NCBI GenBank assembly: GCA_902587325.1
Contig: CACIKV010000001.1
Span: forward strand, 117,300-181,299
Direction of reading: 5' to 3'
DNA length: 64,000 nucleotides
Source: an uncultured Bacteroidota bacterium
GTDB lineage: Bacteria; Bacteroidota; Bacteroidia; Flavobacteriales; Flavobacteriaceae
The position numbers and the translations under genes are program-made. Position 1 is the first letter of the stretch; the number at the start of each line of letters is the position of its first letter. Of this stretch, positions 57,100 through 64,000 are shown piece after piece. The notes beneath the pieces were generated by a model. That model made no database searches and was not told the DNA's origin. It was given only the letters and a program-made list of their open reading frames with translations.

Positions 57100-58305
57100 A
57101 TGAAAAATCAAATACTTTTAGATGCTATTCGCAGACACGGGAGCCCTCTTTATGTCTACGATTCAAATAAAATTAAATCACAGTTTAATAGACTTACACA
57201 ATCCTTTAAAGATGTTAAAAAACTCCAAATTAATTATGCTGTAAAAGCTTCTTCTAACATTTCAATCTTAAAGTATTTAATTAATATGGGGGCAGGAATC
57301 GATGCTGTTTCTATCCAAGAGGTAAAGCTAGCTACAAGAGCAGGTGTTGCCCCAGAAAAGATAATTTATACACCAAATGGTGTTTCTTTGGATGAAATTG
57401 AAAAAGTTGCAAAGATTGGTGCAAAAATTAATATTGACAATTTATCAGTATTGGAAGAATTTGGTAATAAACACAAAAACATCCCTGTATGTATCAGAAT
57501 TAACCCACATATCATGGCTGGAGGAAATTCTAAAATATCTGTTGGACATATTGACTCAAAATTTGGTATTAGTATACATCAGGCTCCTCACATTGAAAGA
57601 ATTGTAAAAAATACTGGGCTTTTAATTAATGGAGTTCACATGCACACAGGTAGTGATATTTTAGACATAGATGTTTTTTTAAATGCCTCTGAAATTTTAT
57701 TTAGAATCGCTGAAAAATTTAAAAACTTAGACTTTATAGATTTTGGAAGCGGATTTAAAGTACCATACAAGCCAGGTGATTCAGAGACAAATATTGAAGA
57801 ACTTGGAAAAAAACTAACTAAAAGATTTAATACATTTTGTAAAAATTATGGGAAAGACCTTACATTAATGTTTGAACCTGGAAAGTTCTTAGTTAGTGAG
57901 GCTGGTAAATTCCTATGTAAAGTAAATTCAATTAAACAAACAACCTCTACTGTATTTGCACAAATTGATACTGGATTCAATCATTTAATTAGGCCTATGA
58001 TGTATGGTGCTAATCATTTCATCGAAAATATTTCAAATCCAAATGATATAGAGAGATATTATAGTGTTGTTGGCTATATATGCGAAACGGATACATTTGC
58101 AAATAATAGAAAAATTTCTTCTATTAGTCCAGGTGATATTTTAAGTTTTAGTAATGCCGGTGCATATTGTTTTTCAATGAGTAGTAATTACAACTCAAGG
58201 TATAGGCCAGCTGAGTTATTATTCATAGAAAATGAATTAAAAATTATAAGGAAAAGAGAAGTTTTTGAAGACTTAATTAAAAATCAAATAGAAATTACTC
58301 TATAA
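57100..58305 (+). CDS. lysA: Diaminopimelate decarboxylase
   Basis: Converts meso-diaminopimelate to lysine. A 401-residue fold-type III PLP enzyme: YAVKASSNISILKYL (PLP lysine, about 49), GIDAVSIQEVKLA, GVHMHTGSDI (about 184, catalytic-site His), FIDFGSGFKVPY and FEPGKFLVSEAG (about 262-275) and CETDTFA (about 328). These match LysA rather than ornithine or arginine decarboxylases. With dapD it shows that the succinylase route to lysine is present. It overlaps the convergent mnmA by 11 bases. Confidence 0.95.
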   Translation: MKNQILLDAIRRHGSPLYVYDSNKIKSQFNRLTQSFKDVKKLQINYAVKASSNISILKYLINMGAGIDAVSIQEVKLATRAGVAPEKIIYTPNGVSLDEIEKVAKIGAKINIDNLSVLEEFGNKHKNIPVCIRINPHIMAGGNSKISVGHIDSKFGISIHQAPHIERIVKNTGLLINGVHMHTGSDILDIDVFLNASEILFRIAEKFKNLDFIDFGSGFKVPYKPGDSETNIEELGKKLTKRFNTFCKNYGKDLTLMFEPGKFLVSEAGKFLCKVNSIKQTTSTVFAQIDTGFNHLIRPMMYGANHFIENISNPNDIERYYSVVGYICETDTFANNRKISSISPGDILSFSNAGAYCFSMSSNYNSRYRPAELLFIENELKIIRKREVFEDLIKNQIEITL

Positions 58306-59473
58306 CACCCGAAGAAATTAAATTGTCGTCGTTATAAATTGCAATAAATTGACCTTTAGCTATTGACTTCTGTTTCTTGTCAAAGTATATCAAATAATGT
58401 TTACTCATTAATTTTATATCAACTTTTTGTAAAGGCTGCCTGTACCTTATTCTAGCTGTTAAACTTTGATAATTAGAAAAGTCTAATTTATCGACTACAT
58501 TGTGCATTTTTGTTTTTTTTACTCTTAATGAAAATCTATAAAGACCAGGATGATTTTCACCTTCACCAACGTAAATAATATTTTTGTTGGTATCAGTAGC
58601 AAGAACAAATAAAGGTTCTTTCATACCACCTATGGACAATCCTTTTCTCTGTCCAATTGTAAAAAAATGTGCTCCATTATGCAAACCAATAACTTTTCCC
58701 ATATTAGGTTGATACATATAACCATTTGAGTCATCATTATGATGTTCTTCATTATTAAACTTTTTATATAAGTTTAAATTATTTGGAATCAAAACAATAT
58801 TACCCCTCTTTTTCGATAGTTTCTGTTGTAAAAAATCTGGTAATTTTACTTTACCAACAAAACACAAGCCTTGTGAATCTTTTTTATTTGCAGTTATTAT
58901 ACCATTATTTTTTGCAATTCTTCTTACTTCATCTTTTTTTAAATGACCAATAGGAAAAAGTGTTTTACTTAATTGATCTTGATTCAATTGACATAAAAAA
59001 TAAGACTGATCTTTATCCTTATCCTTGCCAGATTTTAGATAATAAACCTTCTTTCCATCTAATTCCTTAGATTCAACTTGAGCATAATGACCCGTTGCGA
59101 TATAATCAGCATTTAACTCTAAAGCAGTTTGAAGAAATATATCAAATTTAATTTCTCTATTACAAAGAATATCTGGGTTTGGAGTTCTACCAACACGATA
59201 CTCAGCAAACATATAGTCAACGATCTTGTCTTTATATTGAATACTTAAATCAATAACCTGAAATGGAATTTTTAATTTTTGAGCGACAATCATTGCATCA
59301 TAACTATCTTCAAGCCAAGGACACTCTGATGAAATAGTTACACTTTCATCATGCCAGTTTTTCATGAAAATAGCTAAAACATCATAACCTTGCTCCTTCA
59401 ATAAATATGCAGCAACACTAGAATCAACTCCACCTGACATTGCAACTACAACTCTTAATGAAGAGGATGACAT
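58295..59473 (-). CDS. mnmA: tRNA-specific 2-thiouridylase MnmA
   Basis: Places the 2-thio group on U34 of Lys, Glu and Gln tRNAs. The 392-residue enzyme has the PP-loop VVVAMSGGVDSSVAAYLL, the two catalytic cysteines in NPDILCNREIKFD (about 110) and SQGLCFVGKV (about 208), and GLHNGAHFFTIGQRKGL (about 267-283). Sulfur would come, directly or through relay proteins, from a cysteine desulfurase such as the one at 32.9 kb. It starts 2 bases after the yidC stop, so it shares that transcript. Confidence 0.96.
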   Translation of the reverse strand: MSSSSLRVVVAMSGGVDSSVAAYLLKEQGYDVLAIFMKNWHDESVTISSECPWLEDSYDAMIVAQKLKIPFQVIDLSIQYKDKIVDYMFAEYRVGRTPNPDILCNREIKFDIFLQTALELNADYIATGHYAQVESKELDGKKVYYLKSGKDKDKDQSYFLCQLNQDQLSKTLFPIGHLKKDEVRRIAKNNGIITANKKDSQGLCFVGKVKLPDFLQQKLSKKRGNIVLIPNNLNLYKKFNNEEHHNDDSNGYMYQPNMGKVIGLHNGAHFFTIGQRKGLSIGGMKEPLFVLATDTNKNIIYVGEGENHPGLYRFSLRVKKTKMHNVVDKLDFSNYQSLTARIRYRQPLQKVDIKLMSKHYLIYFDKKQKSIAKGQFIAIYNDDNLISSGVIE

Positions 59474-59475
59474 AT

Positions 59476-61287
59476 TTATTTATTTCTTTTTAGTTTTTGT
59501 TTTTTTTCAGCTTCATCCATCATTTCTTTCATTTTTCTTAATCTTCTTTGGAATCGATTTTCTGTTACAGGTTGTTTTTTTCTTTCTTCAATACTTGCTA
59601 ATACTTTTTTCTCATCAATGATAAAATTCTTAATTGTTAGCATGATTAATATTGTAAGAATATTTGAAATCGTGTAATATAATGATAGTCCACTAGCAAA
59701 ATTATTAAAGAAAATTATTATTGAGAATGGAATAATGTACATTATTAATTTCATATTTGGCATTCCAGGCTGTGTAGGTTGCATCTGCTGAGTACCTGAC
59801 ATTTTAGTATAGAAAAACATTGCAAAACCAGCAGTAATTGGAAATAAACTAATATGATCTCCGTATAAAGGAATGTAAAAGGGAAGCTCAAAAATTACAT
59901 CATACATACTTAGATCATCAGCCCATAAAAAAGATTTACCTCTTAATTCAAATGCAACAGGAAAAAAACAAAACAAAGCATAAAATACTGGTAATTGAAT
60001 AAGGGCAGGTAAACATCCTCCTAGAGGATTAGCTCCAGATTGATTGTAAATTTTCATAGTTTCCTGATTTCTTTTCATGGGATCATCCTTATACTTTTCA
60101 GAAACTGCTGTAATTTCAGGTTTTAAAATTCTCATTTTCGCTTGACCTAAATACAATTTATATTGAACAGGAGACATAACTAATCTTAAAAAAATTACCA
60201 TTAAAATTATTGATAAACCAGCTGAAAAAGATGAACTTAAAAAATTGTATAATGGAAACATTATATTTTTATTTATCCAACCAAAAATACCCCAGCCAAA
60301 CCATATAGATTCTGATATGTTATAGTCATATTCTTTAGTTACATAGTAATCATTCGGTCCAATATACCATTTGAATTTTTCATTAATTTCACCATTTGAT
60401 TTTAAGGTTATGGGAATTTTAGATTCAAAACTTTTTAGAAAATGAACATTATTACTGTCTTCTGCTATGTCAAAATTTGTAGTATTTTTATTTGATTCAT
60501 CAATGTTTTTTGATGAAAATTCTATATTATTTTTAATATTTTCAAATATTAAAATGGAATTGAAAAGATGTTGACTGTATGAAATCCATTTTGCTGAATC
60601 TGTATCATCATCATCACTATATGCGCTTAAATCTCTAACCTCCTGGCTATCATCTTGATAATTTAAATAGGTATATCTATTTTCATAAACTTCACTTTTT
60701 GTGTTCTGATATGAATCTAGAGACCAATTTAGTTCTATTTGTGAATTTCTAACTGTTGATTGGCTGTAACCAGTTATGCTAACGTCTAAGTTTAAAAGAA
60801 AACCATCATTTGGCAGAAAATAATTAAATATTATTGATTTACCTAGTTGATCTGAGTGGAAAAATTTAATTTCTTTACCTTCACTACTCTCGTTTATCAA
60901 AAAATTAAAATAAAGTTGGGATGTATTTAAGTTTAAAGAGTTAAATGAAAAGTTTTGATTATTATCATTTATTTTAATTGTTTCTCCATCAAATTTATTA
61001 TAATTTTTAAGAACAGATTCTGAAATTTGAGCACCCTTTGTTGAAAAAACCAACTTTAAATCTTTATTTTCTAAAGTGATAAATTCATTTTCTTGGACTT
61101 TAAAATCATCATTTGTAGTAAAAGCTCTATCTACAATTAAAGGCTCAGAAATTTCACTTTCATCTTGAGTTATATTTTTATCAATATTTTCAACAGGATC
61201 AGGAGTAAAATAAAAAACCCAAAAAGCACAGGCTATCAGCAATAAAAAACCTATTATTTGATATGGGTCAATTTTACTTTCTTCCAT
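59476..61287 (-). CDS. yidC: Membrane protein insertase YidC
   Basis: A 603-residue inner-membrane insertase of the Gram-negative type. TM1 at the N-terminus (IIGFLLLIACAFWVFYF), a large periplasmic beta domain (about 60-340), then the conserved five-helix 60kD_IMP core: RLVMSPVQYKLYLGQAKMRILKPE (about 375-400, hydrophilic-groove arginine region), NPLGGCLPALIQLPVFYALF (about 430) and the C-terminal FNNFASGLSLYYTISNI (about 545). The charged C-tail ends in KKQKLKRNK, which may contact ribosomes. The start overlaps the pyrG stop by one base. Confidence 0.96.
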   Translation of the reverse strand: MEESKIDPYQIIGFLLLIACAFWVFYFTPDPVENIDKNITQDESEISEPLIVDRAFTTNDDFKVQENEFITLENKDLKLVFSTKGAQISESVLKNYNKFDGETIKINDNNQNFSFNSLNLNTSQLYFNFLINESSEGKEIKFFHSDQLGKSIIFNYFLPNDGFLLNLDVSITGYSQSTVRNSQIELNWSLDSYQNTKSEVYENRYTYLNYQDDSQEVRDLSAYSDDDDTDSAKWISYSQHLFNSILIFENIKNNIEFSSKNIDESNKNTTNFDIAEDSNNVHFLKSFESKIPITLKSNGEINEKFKWYIGPNDYYVTKEYDYNISESIWFGWGIFGWINKNIMFPLYNFLSSSFSAGLSIILMVIFLRLVMSPVQYKLYLGQAKMRILKPEITAVSEKYKDDPMKRNQETMKIYNQSGANPLGGCLPALIQLPVFYALFCFFPVAFELRGKSFLWADDLSMYDVIFELPFYIPLYGDHISLFPITAGFAMFFYTKMSGTQQMQPTQPGMPNMKLIMYIIPFSIIIFFNNFASGLSLYYTISNILTILIMLTIKNFIIDEKKVLASIEERKKQPVTENRFQRRLRKMKEMMDEAEKKQKLKRNK

Positions 61288-62909
61288 TAATTATTTTTAT
61301 TATTGAGAGCAGCTTTTACAAAAGATACAAAGACAGGATGCGGTTCTTCAACTGTACTTTGATATTCAGGATGGAATTGAACGCCAAAAAACCATGGATG
61401 ATTAGAAAGTTCAATAATTTCAACCAAACCAGTATCAGGATTTTTTCCTGAAAAAATCATACCTTTTTCAGAAAGTTGACTAACAAAATCAAAGTTTAAT
61501 TCATACCTATGCCTGTGTCTTTCGCTAATTTCGTTGGTAGAATAAATTTTATATGCTAATGAATTATTTTCTATAACACATCTCCAAGAACCTAATCTCA
61601 TAGTACCACCTTTTTCCTTAATATTTTTTTGACTTTCCATCATAGAAATTACAGGATGTTCACAATTTATATCCATCTCTGTAGAATTTGCTTTATTTAA
61701 TCCTAAAATATTTCTTGAAAATTCAATAACTGCCATCTGCATTCCCAAACATATTCCAAGAAAAGGAATGTTTTTCTCTCTTGCTATTCTAATTGATTCA
61801 ATTTTACCCTCTACACCTCTTTCCCCAAAACCAGGAGCAACTAAAATACCATTTAGATTTTTAAAAATTTCATCAATAGATTTTGGATTAATTTCTTCGG
61901 AGTGAATAGGGATGACATTAACTTTTACATCATTTGCAGCACCAGCATGAATAAAAGACTCTAATATTGATTTGTATGAGTCTTGTAGTTCTACATATTT
62001 ACCTATTAAACCAATACTAATCTCATTTAATGGATTTTTTATTTTTTTTACAAATGCATTCCAGTTATCAAGTTTTGATGATTGGATATTATTCAAATTT
62101 AATTTCTTCAATACAACATCATCTAACTTTTCATTTTGCATTAAAATAGGGACTTCATAAATTGTAGAAGCATCTATAGACTCGATGACTGATTCAATTT
62201 CAACATTACAAAAAAGGGCTATCTTTTTTCTTAACTCATCATTTAAACTATGTTCTGTTCTACACACAATAATATCGGCATTTATTCCTGATTCCATTAA
62301 TTTTTTTACAGAATGTTGGGTTGGTTTTGTTTTTAATTCACCAGCCGCTGATAAATATGGTAAAAGTGTTAGATGAATAACTACACTATTACCCATACCA
62401 ACTTCCCATCTAAATTGTCTTACAGCTTCTATGAAGGGATAAGATTCAATGTCACCAACCGTTCCTCCGAGTTCAGTAATTATAACATCATAATTCTTTA
62501 CATTTTGAATTAATTTAATTCTTCTTTTAATTTCATTTGTAATGTGAGGAATTACTTGTACTGTCTTACCTAAAAAATCACCTTTGCGCTCTTTATTTAT
62601 AACTGTTTGGTAAATCTGACCAGTAGTTGTATTATTTGATTCACTGGTTCTAATATTTAAAAATCTTTCATAATGACCTAAATCTAAATCTGTTTCAGTA
62701 CCGTCCTCTGTTACATAACATTCTCCATGTTCATAAGGATTCAAAGTTCCTGGGTCAATGTTAATGTATGGGTCAAATTTTTGAATTGTAACATTCAAAC
62801 CACGAGATTGTAATAATTTTGCGAGTGAAGCAGAAATAATACCTTTACCCAATGATGAACTTACACCGCCAGTAACAAAAATATATTTAGGAAGACTTTT
62901 CGGTTTCAT
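61287..62909 (-). CDS. pyrG: CTP synthase
   Basis: Converts UTP to CTP using glutamine and ATP. The 540-residue protein has the synthase domain with KYIFVTGGVSSSLGKGI at the N-terminus and ELGGTVGDIESYPFIEA (about 145), and the class I glutaminase domain with GILVAPGFGERG, FLGICLGMQMAV (nucleophile Cys, about 385) and VQFHPEY (His, about 515). All catalytic residues are present. It is the second gene of the unit that ends with yidC and mnmA. Confidence 0.97.
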   Translation of the reverse strand: MKPKSLPKYIFVTGGVSSSLGKGIISASLAKLLQSRGLNVTIQKFDPYINIDPGTLNPYEHGECYVTEDGTETDLDLGHYERFLNIRTSESNNTTTGQIYQTVINKERKGDFLGKTVQVIPHITNEIKRRIKLIQNVKNYDVIITELGGTVGDIESYPFIEAVRQFRWEVGMGNSVVIHLTLLPYLSAAGELKTKPTQHSVKKLMESGINADIIVCRTEHSLNDELRKKIALFCNVEIESVIESIDASTIYEVPILMQNEKLDDVVLKKLNLNNIQSSKLDNWNAFVKKIKNPLNEISIGLIGKYVELQDSYKSILESFIHAGAANDVKVNVIPIHSEEINPKSIDEIFKNLNGILVAPGFGERGVEGKIESIRIAREKNIPFLGICLGMQMAVIEFSRNILGLNKANSTEMDINCEHPVISMMESQKNIKEKGGTMRLGSWRCVIENNSLAYKIYSTNEISERHRHRYELNFDFVSQLSEKGMIFSGKNPDTGLVEIIELSNHPWFFGVQFHPEYQSTVEEPHPVFVSFVKAALNNKNN

Positions 62910-62920
62910 TAATAATTTTT

Positions 62921-62936
62921 CAAAAATACAAAACTA
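62921..62936 (-). promoter_or_regulatory. Two adjacent candidate -7 boxes upstream of pyrG
   Basis: On the minus strand TAGTTTTG (62936-62929) and TATTTTTG (62928-62921) both fit TAnnTTTG and abut each other, 12 to 20 bases before the pyrG ATG. The first overlaps the stop codon of the upstream gene. Either could give pyrG its own start site with a very short leader. Confidence 0.4.
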
Positions 62937-64000
62937 TTGTTCATTATTGTTTTCTTCAATTTCCAAAATTTCAAGATCTCTATGTCTCAAAATAAAAAAG
63001 GATCTATTTCTATAAAAATTGTCTTTGAAAGTATAATCAAATTTATTTTGAAAATAAGTTGTTTCACCATATGGTAAAGAATTTTCAAATTTTTTAAATA
63101 CAGCTATTCTTAAGATCAGGTCATAAGTGACGTCTCTTGCTTTAATCGAGATCCTATCCGGCTCATTACCGAATTTCTCAATGAATCTCTCATAAAAATT
63201 ATTATACTCAAAACTTGTTGAGGGTTTTGAATTTGATGGATAAATAAAATTTAAATTACCAAGTTTTTCAAGACTAATATTTGAATTCTCATAGTTTTCA
63301 GAACTAACAGTTGAAAATAATCTGATTTTTCTTTCATAGTTGTTTTGAGAATTTAAAAGTGATGTTACGCTCGATATAACATTTGTTTTCGATGTTTCTA
63401 AAAAAACCCAATTCTGTTTATTAACTCCCATCAAAGAGTCAGTGATCTCAGGATCAACAAAAAGATTTTCTTCATCAATATTAATAACTTCTGCATTAGG
63501 AAATCTCTTTATAAGTTTAGATTTTGAACTTATATTTTCTAAGTCAGAAATAATTATTGCGCACTGATCTTCAATTAGAGCAATCTCACTATCAATAATA
63601 TCAAAAACTCTGGAGGATTTCAATGAATTATTAGTTGTTGTAATTATTACATTTTCTTTAACACTTATTCCATTTTCAACTAGAGGTGATACTATTAATG
63701 AGGTATTATCAGAATTGAATTTGTTGAAGTTTCTACTGATAAAAGGACCTATAATCAAATCAAACTTTTTTAAATCTAAGCTTTTTAATTCATTAATTTT
63801 ATTTAAATCATTCTCTGTATCATAAACACTTACGTTAACATTAATACCTAAATCTTTCAATTCTTCAACAGCATAGCTAAGACCATTGTAAAAATTAATT
63901 GAGATTGTCGTTAAGTTTACTTCACTGAGATTCTTTTCTGTGTCTTCAACTGAATCTAAAACTACAGTATTTAATTTAAATGGGGCAAGAAAAGCTAATT
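62934..64000 (-). CDS. Periplasmic substrate-binding-like protein (LysM/ABC-type), C-terminal part, runs off the right edge
   Basis: The frame is open to the window end: the track's start at 63860 is an internal TTG, and upstream bases read LAFLAPFKLN, INFYNGLSYAVEELKDLG. At least 354 residues are present. The pattern of alternating Rossmann strands (DLIIGPFISRNFN, SLIVSPL, NWVFLETSKTNVISSVTSLL, GNLNFIYPSNS) is that of type I periplasmic binding proteins. In Flavobacteriia, similar proteins with N-terminal LysM domains precede pyrG, as I recall, so the missing N-terminus may hold LysM repeats. Binding of peptidoglycan or another ligand is unproven. Confidence 0.65.
   Translation of the reverse strand, partial: LAFLAPFKLNTVVLDSVEDTEKNLSEVNLTTISINFYNGLSYAVEELKDLGINVNVSVYDTENDLNKINELKSLDLKKFDLIIGPFISRNFNKFNSDNTSLIVSPLVENGISVKENVIITTTNNSLKSSRVFDIIDSEIALIEDQCAIIISDLENISSKSKLIKRFPNAEVINIDEENLFVDPEITDSLMGVNKQNWVFLETSKTNVISSVTSLLNSQNNYERKIRLFSTVSSENYENSNISLEKLGNLNFIYPSNSKPSTSFEYNNFYERFIEKFGNEPDRISIKARDVTYDLILRIAVFKKFENSLPYGETTYFQNKFDYTFKDNFYRNRSFFILRHRDLEILEIEENNNEQ

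Noticed and set aside
63858-63860. Start codon of the last ORF at 63860
   Set aside because: The same frame continues open to the window edge with recognisable family sequence, so the TTG is internal and the gene is truncated by the window.

Overview
The window looks like a chromosomal segment of a low-GC (about 30% by eye) member of the Bacteroidota, most likely a marine Flavobacteriia lineage with a compact genome. Supporting evidence: a fused SecD-SecF, a TonB-dependent receptor paired with a DUF4249 lipoprotein, -7 promoter boxes of the Bacteroidota form TAnnTTTG, A-rich sequence rather than Shine-Dalgarno sites before starts, many TTG/GTG starts, KdsA and OstA/LptA-like genes (Gram-negative LPS), and a tmRNA tag GENKYALAA. 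Intergenic space is very small. There is no stretch over 300 bases without a gene, and I saw no tRNA, rRNA, IS element, prophage or CRISPR array.

Layout. 1-3.1 kb: end of an HtrA protease, trmD, rplS, icd. 3.1-7.2 kb: TonB receptor, DUF4249 lipoprotein, murQ. 7.2-14.8 kb (minus): secDF, mdh, gyrB, asnB. 15-19 kb (plus): ftsE, kdsA, ssrA (tmRNA), a lipoprotein esterase, an M48 protease. 19-28.9 kb: an accessory carbohydrate region with a Tat-exported Gfo/Idh oxidoreductase, a double DUF1080 protein, an AraC regulator, a flippase-like membrane protein, a sialate-O-acetylesterase-like enzyme, a sulfatase, galE and galK. 28.9-31.2 kb (minus): a coiled-coil gene, zapA, a 6S RNA and rny. 31.2-34 kb: M23 peptidase and cysteine desulfurase. 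34-46.6 kb (plus): a tightly packed eleven-gene run: TrmH-type methyltransferase, relA/spoT, fur, purA, OstA-like, class III aminotransferase, TPR protein, two DUF368 transporters, aroE, DUF349. 46.5-48.3 kb (minus): ruvX, def, mazG. 48.4-52.1 kb (plus): dapD, tsaC, cca, and a heme A synthase split into two overlapping frames. 52.1-64 kb: an orphan kinase-like protein, uvrB, hsp20, sucC, lysA, mnmA, yidC, pyrG and the C-terminal part of a substrate-binding-like protein that runs off the right edge.

Most of the window is core housekeeping: TCA cycle (icd, mdh, sucC), lysine and shikimate synthesis, nucleotide synthesis, translation quality control, membrane protein insertion and export, cell division, and the stringent response. 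The points that stand out are: (1) the heme A synthase gene split at an A8 run exactly between its two half-domains; (2) an uncharacterised protein with the core motifs of a kinase-like fold; (3) the putative 3-keto-glycoside/sulfated-glycan cluster; (4) a 6S RNA identified by its long closing stem; (5) eight of nine convergent gene pairs overlapping at their 3' ends, the ninth sharing one short bidirectional terminator; and (6) a cluster of three perfect dyads upstream of hsp20. I did not find a clearly new multi-gene system; the carbohydrate cluster and the kinase-like protein are the best candidates.
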